From: Clostridiales bacterium
Lineage (GTDB): Bacteria > Bacillota > Clostridia > Saccharofermentanales > Saccharofermentanaceae
NCBI GenBank assembly: GCA_017509245.1
Contig: JAFWQC010000122.1
Location: 1-64,000, forward strand
Length of the DNA stretch: 64,000 nucleotides
Direction: 5' to 3'
In this document: one piece after another, positions 1-7,791 of the stretch
Layout: each line of letters opens with the position of its first letter
Numbering within the stretch: position 1 is the first letter of the stretch
Notes under the pieces: model-generated
Database searches by the model: none
Seen by the model: only the letters and a program-made list of their open reading frames with translations
What the model was told of the DNA's origin: nothing
Position numbers and translations under genes: made by a program

Positions 1-20
1 CCTCCGCCAAACGGCAGAGG
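1..20 (-). terminator. Possible terminator stem at window edge
   Basis: Read on the minus strand this is an 8-bp stem, CCTCTGCC/GGCGGAGG with one G-U pair and a GTTT loop, downstream of the small gene at 94-204. Any T tract lies beyond the window edge, so termination cannot be confirmed. Confidence 0.3.
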
Positions 21-93
21 GCCTGTAAAAGTTAATCTGAATTATTTACCCGATCATCAGCCTTCATTCATTTCTTCAATCGGCGTACCGTTT

Positions 94-204
94 TCACTCG
101 TTTATTCCTTCTTGCGGCGTACCGTTACTCGTTACGATAACGTCCTCTGAAGCGAATGTGATCACGTCTAACTCAACTGTTTTGTAAAGTTCTTTATGTT
201 CCAT
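94..204 (-). CDS. Small 36-residue peptide, unknown function
   Basis: A 36-codon gene begins at an ATG preceded by a strong AAGGAGA ribosome binding site at good spacing, only 10 bases past the stop of the LRR protein gene, so it is probably its operon partner. The peptide is acidic, starts MEHKELYKTVELDV and contains EDVIVTSNGTP. It has no signal peptide, membrane segment or cysteine. From memory, similar short peptides (tyrosine near the N-terminus, then an EDVI-x-TS core) recur in gut Clostridia near secreted proteins, some in peptide-precursor contexts; I cannot verify that here. Just after the stop the DNA repeats the last codons in another frame (NGTP-like, then EEMNEG and stop), suggesting that the 3' end was duplicated or frameshifted. 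Confidence 0.6.
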   Translation of the reverse strand: MEHKELYKTVELDVITFASEDVIVTSNGTPQEGINE

Positions 205-214
205 GCCTATCTCC

Positions 215-2836
215 TTATAAGATTTCACAGTATTCAATTGATTTCTGATAGAACAGTACATATGCACTGATGTCCAGCTTCAATGCCTCTGTTCTGGTGG
301 CGGTTATTTCTCTGCTGATGACATTGTAACAGTAGTTCATAGGGCTGTAGGTAATTGAACCTGCATAGCCTGTGCCTTCGTAAACATCGATATTGAAGTC
401 ATTATTTATGAAGTGGATCGGGATATTCCTGATCGTTACTTTCGCGATCGTCTTGCCGGTGCCGTCATCAGAGAATGTGCAGGGGAGAACCTTGCCTTCT
501 TCAGTTCCGTCATTAATCTTGAAGTTCAAGTGATCACAGCCCTCAACGCCCGTGAAATAGAGATTCAGCACTGTCTCCGACTCGAGCTCGAGGTTGGCGC
601 TCCTAAGCGTAAGGCCGCAGGGACCTACCACCGTGCTGCCGGAGAATGCTCTGAGCTCGGATACATCGATAATGGATACCTGCTGCTCGGCCTCATCCAT
701 GACTGAATTTGCAAGATTATCAAGATTGTAATTGAAATAAAGCTGAGAGTATGCGCCATAGTTGAGCATGGCTTTTACGACATCCTGTTCATCAGTATAT
801 TCATCTGCATGGTCAAGAATATACTTTGCGTAGTCCTGAACTGAGTATGTATAGACAAGACCCTTTTTGTCTCCGCAGACCATCTGTGCCGTTATTTCGG
901 ATGTCATTTCCTTGGCAGCCACTCTGCATTCGAAAATAAAGAAATCGCCGTCTAAATATGCACAAGGTACATTCTCGTCAGCCTGGTCGTTGACATAGAC
1001 CTCCTGGGTTCTTGTCTTCGTGCCGTCAAGGCTTCTAATGGTAAATACCATCTTTGCATCTTCGCTGGCTGCGGTTACATCGTCCAATCTCATATAGAAG
1101 TCGACACCGATATCACCTTCAAGGCTTAATGAATAACCGTAGAGGTGCTCGCCGATACCCATGTCAATAACGTCAAGGTCACCAGCGTAGGTTACGTTAA
1201 CATCATCATGAAGTGATTCGTAGTCATCCAGGAATCTGAACGGAACATGGCAGACCGTCTTGTCACCATTAGTTATAAATTCCGCATTGTGAACCCTCCA
1301 GATAAGATTCTCCGGATTGGCATAACAATAAATATCTTTGCATTTGCAACCGAAGAAACTGTCAACTCCGATAGATTCGACACTGGCCGGTATTGTAATC
1401 GTTTTAAGCTTGGAACAATTCTCAAAAGCATTGCCCTTAATCTTTGTCAGACCTTCGGGGAGTATGACCGTTTCAAGCTTGTCACAGGCATAAAAAGTCT
1501 TGACATTGATCTCTGTAACACCGGACGGAATTGTGACTTCGGTAAGATCAGTAAAAGAGAATGCCCAACCTCCGATATAAGTGACACTGTCAGGAATATT
1601 AATTGAAGTTATCGGACATGATTGAAATGCGTTGTAATCAATGCTATCCAAACCATCAGGGAGTGTAATGGAACTCAACGAGTAACAATTCAGGAAAGCA
1701 TTTTCGCGGATTACCTTAACACCCTCAGGGATCGTTATAGGAGATGACAGGTCTGCACAATATGAGAACGCGTTCGGACCAATCTCAGTCACGGAACCGG
1801 GAATATTGATAGTCTGAAGATCCTCACAAGAAGAAAAAGCGTGTTTGCCGATGGAAACTAACGTATCAGGCAGAGAAATTGTTTTCACAGCCTGACAGAG
1901 CGAGAATGAATAGTCACCTATTTTCTTGACACTTGAAGCGATGCTGACACTCTCCATTGAACGGTTTGTATAGAAGGCATAATCACCAACGGAAGTGATA
2001 CCTTCACCGATAACGACGGATTTGATCTTTGACCTTAAGTGAGCCCACGGGATACTAAAATACATTTCATCTTCGTGCGAATAGTCAGGCATGTTGCCTG
2101 TACCGGTAATGGTTAATGTTCCATTGCTGTCAAGTGACCAGTCAATGCCGTTTCCGCAGCTGCCATACTCCAGGATACTGCCATCCGAATGGTCAGGAAC
2201 CGTAACTGTCACAGTAATGGAACCGGAACCGCCTGCGTATGAACAAGGGGTGCCATTGATATCGCTGTCAAAACTATATCCGGTCCATGTGCTTGTATAA
2301 TTCAGTGTTCCCGTATATGTTCCGGGTTCAGCAGCGTCAAAATCAGAAGGAATAATAAAAACGGAGAATGAGAACGGGTAGGTCTCTTCAAAACCATTGC
2401 TCTCATTTATTGTGCCGTCAAAAGGTCCTACGGTAAAACCGCTGCCGGGGAATGCTGCCAGACCATGATCACTGCAAACGCCAAAATCAAGGGAGTGTCC
2501 ATTTCCGTCGGAAAGTGTTCCGCCCTCCATGCTTATCGACACTTTGTCAACCAGGATCCATTCGCCTTCATTCTCGTAAGATCTCATCCTTCCGGGCTTA
2601 AGCTCAGTGAAGCTGGTCTTCAGATCAGTGTAAGCAGAATGAGTAAGCGTTATGTCGGAAAGCGCCAGGCTGTATGATGCGTCAGGAAGCTTCTCGAATT
2701 CTGCGATCATCTCCTCATTTGTGCGTGGTACGTAGCCCTCAGGAACAGCCAGAACAGTCACGCCGCTAAACGCTACTACGGCAGCAATGACAACTGAAAG
2801 TGTGAGCATTGTGCCCAAAAGACTTCTCTTTTTCAT
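215..2836 (-). CDS. Secreted leucine-rich repeat (LRR_5/BspA-type) surface protein
   Basis: This 873-residue exported protein has a signal peptide at residues 1-30 (MKKR start, hydrophobic core). An uncharacterised N-terminal domain covers about 31-215. The segment around 222-252 has the GSCGNGIDWSL and LTITGTGNMPDY signatures that usually open BspA-type LRR regions. About ten LRR_5 repeats follow at 270-505, with recurring IPxSVxxIGxxAF units. The C-terminal 350 residues are not LRR and I do not recognise them. No dockerin, LPXTG or choline-binding repeats are visible, so the attachment mode is unknown. The family is typical of surface proteins of host-associated Clostridia that bind host or microbial ligands. 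The start is supported by GGGGAG 8 bases upstream. Confidence 0.85.
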   Translation of the reverse strand: MKKRSLLGTMLTLSVVIAAVVAFSGVTVLAVPEGYVPRTNEEMIAEFEKLPDASYSLALSDITLTHSAYTDLKTSFTELKPGRMRSYENEGEWILVDKVSISMEGGTLSDGNGHSLDFGVCSDHGLAAFPGSGFTVGPFDGTINESNGFEETYPFSFSVFIIPSDFDAAEPGTYTGTLNYTSTWTGYSFDSDINGTPCSYAGGSGSITVTVTVPDHSDGSILEYGSCGNGIDWSLDSNGTLTITGTGNMPDYSHEDEMYFSIPWAHLRSKIKSVVIGEGITSVGDYAFYTNRSMESVSIASSVKKIGDYSFSLCQAVKTISLPDTLVSIGKHAFSSCEDLQTINIPGSVTEIGPNAFSYCADLSSPITIPEGVKVIRENAFLNCYSLSSITLPDGLDSIDYNAFQSCPITSINIPDSVTYIGGWAFSFTDLTEVTIPSGVTEINVKTFYACDKLETVILPEGLTKIKGNAFENCSKLKTITIPASVESIGVDSFFGCKCKDIYCYANPENLIWRVHNAEFITNGDKTVCHVPFRFLDDYESLHDDVNVTYAGDLDVIDMGIGEHLYGYSLSLEGDIGVDFYMRLDDVTAASEDAKMVFTIRSLDGTKTRTQEVYVNDQADENVPCAYLDGDFFIFECRVAAKEMTSEITAQMVCGDKKGLVYTYSVQDYAKYILDHADEYTDEQDVVKAMLNYGAYSQLYFNYNLDNLANSVMDEAEQQVSIIDVSELRAFSGSTVVGPCGLTLRSANLELESETVLNLYFTGVEGCDHLNFKINDGTEEGKVLPCTFSDDGTGKTIAKVTIRNIPIHFINNDFNIDVYEGTGYAGSITYSPMNYCYNVISREITATRTEALKLDISAYVLFYQKSIEYCEIL

Positions 2837-2900
2837 GTGATGTCTCCCCGTTAAATATATGATTAATCCCTAAAACCAAGGATTTCCCTCAGTAAATATT

Positions 2901-2906
2901 ATTATA
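2901..2906 (-). promoter_or_regulatory. Possible -10 element for the LRR protein gene
   Basis: TATAAT on the minus strand, about 65 bases before the LRR gene start. No good -35 is seen at 16-18 bases. It lies close to the divergent promoter at 2931-2958. Confidence 0.35.
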
Positions 2907-2930
2907 ATGCCCGCGAAAACAATATGTTTC

Positions 2931-2958
2931 TTAACTTTTTGTCACGATTTTGTATAAT
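2931..2958 (+). promoter_or_regulatory. Sigma-A-type promoter for the phosphoesterase gene
   Basis: TTAACT at 2931-2936 and a perfect TATAAT at 2953-2958, separated by 16 bases, 35 bases before the ATG at 2994. Confidence 0.55.
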
Positions 2959-2993
2959 TTGTCCTAACACCAAAGGAATCAGGGAGAATCAGG

Positions 2994-3536
2994 ATGCGCA
3001 TACTCATCATCAGCGACTCGCACGGCTACAATGATCCGCTCAGGACAGTAATACAAAGAGAAAAGCCGGACATGATGATTCATCTTGGAGACAGCCAGTA
3101 TTCACAGACAGAGATCGCGAAGTGGGCAGGTGCTCCCAAGACGCCCTGCGTTTTCGTCAGAGGCAACTGCGATACGGACTGTGACCCGGAACTTGTCAGG
3201 GACGCCGCTGTTTTCGAGCTCAAAGGACACAAATTCTACTGCGCTCACGGACACCGCGAGCATATAGACATGGGACTTTTAAGGATATCTCTCGCGGCAC
3301 AGGAACTCGGGTGCGACATATGCATGTTCGGCCATACACATGTGCCTTACGACAGCTTCGGTGAAGCGGTATCAAAGTTCAACCGCTTCTATGGCGGTGA
3401 CGGCAGCGCTTCGTGGCCGCGCCTTCTGAACCCCGGCTCGATCTCGATTCCCAGGGGCGGCTCCGGAAACAGTTATATGATCATGGAGATGGAGGATGAC
3501 GGCAGATATGAGGTTAAGTTCTGCCTTCTGAACTGA
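2994..3536 (+). CDS. YfcE/MJ0936-family metallophosphoesterase
   Basis: A soluble 180-residue protein with the full calcineurin-like metal-binding motif set in order: DSHG near residue 8, LGDS near 32, GNCD near 57, HGH near 82 and GHTH near 112, followed by NPGSIS, typical of the YfcE/MJ0936 branch. Members hydrolyse phosphodiester model substrates with Mn or similar divalent metals; the physiological substrate is usually unknown. Length is normal for the family. The start is set by AGGGAG about 10 bases before the ATG. The stop codon directly abuts the stop of the convergent glycerophosphodiesterase gene, with no bases or terminator between them. A phosphate-metabolism neighbourhood fits, but a link is inference. 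Confidence 0.9.
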   Translation: MRILIISDSHGYNDPLRTVIQREKPDMMIHLGDSQYSQTEIAKWAGAPKTPCVFVRGNCDTDCDPELVRDAAVFELKGHKFYCAHGHREHIDMGLLRISLAAQELGCDICMFGHTHVPYDSFGEAVSKFNRFYGGDGSASWPRLLNPGSISIPRGGSGNSYMIMEMEDDGRYEVKFCLLN

Positions 3537-5447
3537 TCACTTATCCATGTCGGCAATGATACGCATGAATATGTGGAACGCTCTCGAAAATCCTCCGGAG
3601 CAGTCCGCCTTATCAACGGCATTGCTTATCAATATTGGGTTATCCGTACCGATAACATCGACATCACAGCTCACAAGATACTGTACCGTGTCGTCGAGAT
3701 CGACCGTCCAGCAGAATACCTTCTTGCCCTGCTCGTGAAAATGGCGTACGAGTTCAGGCGTGACATTCGTCTCTTCAACAGTGATATTGTCCGTGTATTC
3801 GATATCCTCAGGGTGGCCGAGAGCAAGGAATACACAGTATCCCTTCGTTATTGCAGGATCGATCTCCATCACGCGCTTCATGCGTGAAGCGTCCTGGGAG
3901 ATGACCATGACATTGTCGTGCATTCCTGTATCGTTTATGACCTTGAGAACATTTTCCTCAAAGTTCTTATCGTACGGACTGCCCTTGAGCTCGACCTGGA
4001 CATTAAGCCCGCTTTCCTTTGCAAAGGTAAGGGCCTCCTCAAGAGTCGGGATGGTCACATGTTCGTAGTTGCCCGGCATCCACGAACCGTATTCGACGCT
4101 CTTCAGCTCTTCAAAGGTATGGTCATGGATCGCAAGGTTCTGCCCTGAGACTCTCTGGATGGTCGAATCGTGATTGCATACGATCACGCCGTCAGAGGTC
4201 TGGTGAACATCAAGCTCGATCCATTCAAGGCCTTCGCTTGCCGCAAGTTCAAAAGCCTCCATGGTATTCTCGGGCGCATTTACGTTATCGCCTCTGTGGG
4301 CGCAGACCAACGGCTTATCAACATCCTCCATGAGATATGAATATCTGTGGATGAGGAAGATCCCGGCGGCCGTAAACAGTGTTGCCATGACGGCAATGAA
4401 TATTATGACCGTCTTTTTCGATGCCTTTCCGGACTTGAAAGTATCGCTCGATAAGGTCTTCAGCATGTCCTTTGCATCGATCTGGCGGTAGAAAAGCACC
4501 GCAAGCGCGGCATTGTTTACCGCGGGCGAGACAAAGCTCTTTAAGATCTGTCTCAAAACGTATGTGTATGTGCCGACGTCCTCGGATTTTAATACGACGT
4601 TTGCACTGTTTTTCTTGATGAAAGATATTACTTCATTGCAGTTTACGACCACTACCGATGAGACCGAATTGATCACAAAGTTAAGCAGTATGGTAAGGAG
4701 CAGGAGCGTCAGGAATGTCTCGAGATAATGCCCTTTGCCGAGTCTTCTTGATTCTGAGCAGCTCTTGATAAAAGACGTCTTCTGCATTACAAAGCTGTTG
4801 ATCGAGAAGATATAGATCGTCAGGAATGAGACTAGAATAAAATATATGCATGAATAAAGGATCGAAAGGCTCCTTGTATAGTCTATGGTCTGATTGACAA
4901 AGCCCGGAAGGATGATCTTGAATGTCGACGTGGAAAGCGGCAGCACCTTGGTAAGCGGAAACAGAACAAGGATGAAGACGATAATGAGCCAGTTCTTCGG
5001 ATGTAAAGCCTTCCTGCATGCTCTTAAGCCTGCCATGAACATGCTCGTCAGATTGGTTCCCCTGCCCACCTGCGCCATCGAAAATGCATTCAGAAGACCC
5101 GCGATCTCAAACAGCGAGAAGAAAGTGATGATGATCGAGAAGACTATGATCATAAGGACCGACAGCGGATTGAGCAGCACGGTCTTCAAATTGGCCGGAA
5201 CGATATATGTGACGCCGCTGACCTTCATCATGCCCTTTATCAGGACTTCCTTGAGAAGTGATGTCGCAATGGTGGTGAATGTCGAGCAGAACAGTATGAA
5301 GATCATTACCTCTTTGAAGTTCTGCTTAAAGAGGATCCAGACATTCTTCAGGAAAGAACGGAATCCCGCAAAAAAGCCGGAAACTGTGCTCTTTATCCTG
5401 CTGAAAATATTTTCTGTAGATTTAGGTTCCGACATCGCCTTCGCCAC
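3537..5447 (-). CDS. Membrane glycerophosphodiester phosphodiesterase
   Basis: A 636-residue protein with two parts. Residues 1-370 hold about eight hydrophobic segments and match the membrane region seen in GlpQ-type enzymes of Bacillota. Residues 378-620 form a GDPD TIM-barrel with catalytic HRG (near 384), PENTM, the E-x-D-x-H metal site in WIELDVH, and CNHD. The enzyme hydrolyses glycerophosphodiesters to glycerol-3-phosphate plus an alcohol, probably on the outer face of the membrane. It lies 31 bases downstream of a Na/Pi symporter gene on the same strand, which suggests phospholipid or teichoic acid turnover coupled to phosphate uptake. The start is uncertain: the GTG at 5447 has only a weak ribosome site and an in-frame ATG lies at 5435. 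Confidence 0.9.
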   Translation of the reverse strand: MAKAMSEPKSTENIFSRIKSTVSGFFAGFRSFLKNVWILFKQNFKEVMIFILFCSTFTTIATSLLKEVLIKGMMKVSGVTYIVPANLKTVLLNPLSVLMIIVFSIIITFFSLFEIAGLLNAFSMAQVGRGTNLTSMFMAGLRACRKALHPKNWLIIVFILVLFPLTKVLPLSTSTFKIILPGFVNQTIDYTRSLSILYSCIYFILVSFLTIYIFSINSFVMQKTSFIKSCSESRRLGKGHYLETFLTLLLLTILLNFVINSVSSVVVVNCNEVISFIKKNSANVVLKSEDVGTYTYVLRQILKSFVSPAVNNAALAVLFYRQIDAKDMLKTLSSDTFKSGKASKKTVIIFIAVMATLFTAAGIFLIHRYSYLMEDVDKPLVCAHRGDNVNAPENTMEAFELAASEGLEWIELDVHQTSDGVIVCNHDSTIQRVSGQNLAIHDHTFEELKSVEYGSWMPGNYEHVTIPTLEEALTFAKESGLNVQVELKGSPYDKNFEENVLKVINDTGMHDNVMVISQDASRMKRVMEIDPAITKGYCVFLALGHPEDIEYTDNITVEETNVTPELVRHFHEQGKKVFCWTVDLDDTVQYLVSCDVDVIGTDNPILISNAVDKADCSGGFSRAFHIFMRIIADMDK

Positions 5448-5478
5448 GTCCGTAAAAGATTATCAGCGGAAGAAAACA

Positions 5479-7230
5479 TCAGGCATTGTACTTCTTGACG
5501 TACTCCTGGTACTTCTTCTCGTCCTTGTCCTTCCTCTGCTTAAAGTCGTGCATGTATGTATCCGCGTTGCTGCGTCTTGAAGACTTGAATCTGTACGCGA
5601 TCGCCGCAATGTTAAGACTGTGCTCCGCGATCCTGACGCAGCTGTAAAGGATGTCGTTGAATACGAATCCCTGCTCCGTCGTGCATGAGCCCGTTGCAAG
5701 TCTTTCGACGTGATTTGCCTTGAACTTATCGCACATCTCACTGATGACGATCCTCAAGGGTCCGATGTTGTCTGCATTTACAGCATTATCTGAAAGATAG
5801 CATTCAAGAGCCATCGTATAGATATCGTGAACGGCCGGAATGACTCTTCTGAGTTCGTCCTTCGCCGCGTCTGAAAATTCAAGATGCTTGGTCGCTATCT
5901 CTTCCGCGGAATCCGACAGGTAATTGGCATGGTCGGCAATACGCTCAACTTCACCGATCGCCTGCAGCATCCTCGATGACCGGTTCTTATCCTCAACACT
6001 CAGGTGCTGTGTGGTTGTGAGCTTCATGAGATACGAACCGAGAAGGTCCTCGTAACCGTCGACCTTTTCCTCATTCTTCTTGATGAAGTCGAAGTCATTG
6101 GTGTTGTATCCGTTGATCATCATGTCCATAGATTTATCAAGGCCTTCTTTTGCCTTGTTGACCATCTTGACCATCATGTTGCGGCACTCACCGACAGCAA
6201 CTGCAGGAGTAAGCATGAGACGCTCGTCGAGCTTGAATTCCTGCTCTTCGTCTGTCTCTTTGACAATGAAATGTGCGAGTTTGACGAGAAGTCTCGAAAA
6301 CGGGAACAGCAGGATAGTATTTGCAATATTGAATACAGAGTGGATCGCAGCAACACCGACGATGTTTACCGGGCTGTTCATGAAATCAAAATCCACTATG
6401 GCATTGATGCTGTAGAAAACAACAAGCCATACGACCGTGCCGATGAGCTTAATTGCAACGTGAATGACCGTAACCCTCTTAGCGTCCCTGTTAACGCCGA
6501 TGGACGAAAGGATCGCGGTCATGCAGGTTCCGATATTGGCACCCATGACAAGCGGGATAGCCATGCCGTATGTAAGCTGACCTGTCATTGAGATACTCTG
6601 GAGGATACCGATAGCAGCCGCGGAGCTCTGGATGATGCCTGTTACAACTGCACCGGACAGAACGCCCAGAATAGGATTCTTAAAGGCTGTCATGATGGAT
6701 ACGAAGCTGTCCATCTCCTTGAGAGGCTCCATTGAGGAGGACATCATGGTCATACCCTGCATGAGGATGGAGAATCCAAGAAGCATAGAGCCGATATCCT
6801 TGTTGCGCTGCTTCTTGGCAACCATTATGAGTATTATGCCGAGGAGCGCGAAAATAAGGGAGAAGCAGGACGGCTTTAAAAGCTTAAGGAATATGTTGTC
6901 ACCGCTGTCGATACCTGCAAGTGACAGGATCCACGCAGTAAGTGTGGTTCCGATATCAGATCCGAAGATGACACCCACGGTCTGTGACAGATCCATGATG
7001 CCTGAGTTAACGAAACCTACGAGCATGACCGTCATTGCAGACGAGGACTGGATGGCTATAGTAATCAGCGCGCCTATTGTAAGGCCCTTGAACTTATTGT
7101 CAGTTGCTTTGTTGAGTAACTTTTCAAGTCTTCCGCCGGCAGTCTTTTTCAACGATTCGGAAAGCAGTCTCATTCCATAAAGGAAGAATGCCAGACCGCC
7201 AAATAAAGTAATAAACGACAGTATATCCAT
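5479..7230 (-). CDS. Na/Pi cotransporter (NptA-type) with PhoU-like C-terminus
   Basis: The 583-residue protein has two repeated Na_Pi_cotrans halves at about residues 10-150 and 170-310. Each carries the diagnostic glutamine/serine-rich motif (AIQSSSAMT near 59 and IIQSSAAAIG near 200) and GANIGTC/GSDIGTT. The C-terminal 230 residues form a helical PhoU-like domain with repeated IADHANYLSDSAEE-type helices. The family imports inorganic phosphate with sodium, and the PhoU part probably regulates it. About nine membrane segments are expected. GGAG lies 10 bases before the ATG. It is the first gene of a likely two-gene unit with the glycerophosphodiesterase, an arrangement that would recover released phosphate. 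Confidence 0.92.
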   Translation of the reverse strand: MDILSFITLFGGLAFFLYGMRLLSESLKKTAGGRLEKLLNKATDNKFKGLTIGALITIAIQSSSAMTVMLVGFVNSGIMDLSQTVGVIFGSDIGTTLTAWILSLAGIDSGDNIFLKLLKPSCFSLIFALLGIILIMVAKKQRNKDIGSMLLGFSILMQGMTMMSSSMEPLKEMDSFVSIMTAFKNPILGVLSGAVVTGIIQSSAAAIGILQSISMTGQLTYGMAIPLVMGANIGTCMTAILSSIGVNRDAKRVTVIHVAIKLIGTVVWLVVFYSINAIVDFDFMNSPVNIVGVAAIHSVFNIANTILLFPFSRLLVKLAHFIVKETDEEQEFKLDERLMLTPAVAVGECRNMMVKMVNKAKEGLDKSMDMMINGYNTNDFDFIKKNEEKVDGYEDLLGSYLMKLTTTQHLSVEDKNRSSRMLQAIGEVERIADHANYLSDSAEEIATKHLEFSDAAKDELRRVIPAVHDIYTMALECYLSDNAVNADNIGPLRIVISEMCDKFKANHVERLATGSCTTEQGFVFNDILYSCVRIAEHSLNIAAIAYRFKSSRRSNADTYMHDFKQRKDKDEKKYQEYVKKYNA

Positions 7231-7380
7231 ATGTTTTCAGCTCCGGATCATGTGTGTGTTCTCTCTTAAGATAAACATATTTTATAACCAAACCGGGCGT
7301 TAATAAAGTATAAAAAATAAACAAAACGCGATACATAGACGGGCATCTATATATTGATCAGAGAGACGTCTCACAGCCGG

Positions 7381-7507
7381 ATTCACGGCGTTTTCACGGC
7401 TATGCCGGGATTTTGCCGTGAATAATACTGTAAAACGATAATAATCACGGCGTTTTCACGGCTATGCCGTGAATTTGCCGTGAATAATACTGTAAAACGC
7501 CGTGATT
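7381..7507. repeat. Two tandem CACGGC hairpin repeats (62-bp period)
   Basis: Two copies about 62 bases apart share the architecture CACGGC-spacer-CACGGC-TAT-GCCGTG-spacer-GCCGTG. In the first, ATTCACGGC (7381-7389) pairs with GCCGTGAAT (7414-7422). In the second, a 13-bp outer arm at 7444-7456 is perfectly complementary to 7495-7507. No coding potential is evident. The preceding bases 7231-7380 hold the upstream region of the Na/Pi gene with no clear promoter. Confidence 0.8.
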
Positions 7508-7545
7508 CCAGAGGTATGAAAAAGGCGTTGCCCGCCCTGACAAAC

Positions 7546-7670
7546 TTCCGGTAATTCTTCCGGCTATAGCCGGAACTTTTACCGGAAAAACAAGCAAAAA
7601 CTGCAAAAGTTCCGGTATTTTTTCCGGCTATTGCCGGAACTTTTACCGGAAAAACAGCCAGAATTACCGG
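7546..7670. repeat. Two tandem TTCCGG hairpin repeats (64-bp period)
   Basis: Two copies starting at 7546 and 7610 have the form TTCCGGTA-spacer-TTCCGGCTAT-GCCGGAA-CTTTTACCGGAA. The layout matches the CACGGC repeats just upstream, but the stem sequence is different, as if only the folding pattern is conserved. A further TTACCGGAA lies at 7664-7672. Confidence 0.8.
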
Positions 7671-7734
7671 AAAAATACCCGGGCAAATACCAATGACACA
7701 TTCCGGAACTGAAAATAGATCTTAAAACAACAAA

Positions 7735-7767
7735 TAAGGCGATGCCGTACTTTCCGGCACCGCCTTA
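7735..7767 (-). terminator. Terminator of the ABC exporter operon
   Basis: On the minus strand a stem of TAAGGCG plus TGCCG pairs with CGGCA plus CGCCTTA across one mismatch, followed by a short T-rich stretch, 25 bases after the permease stop. Confidence 0.7.
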
Positions 7768-7791
7768 GAAAAATAGCATTTAAAGCTTTAT

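Noticed and set aside
4894-5580. 228-codon plus-strand open frame
   Set aside because: It lies entirely antisense to the membrane phosphodiesterase and Na/Pi genes, whose domains are unambiguous, and has no family resemblance.
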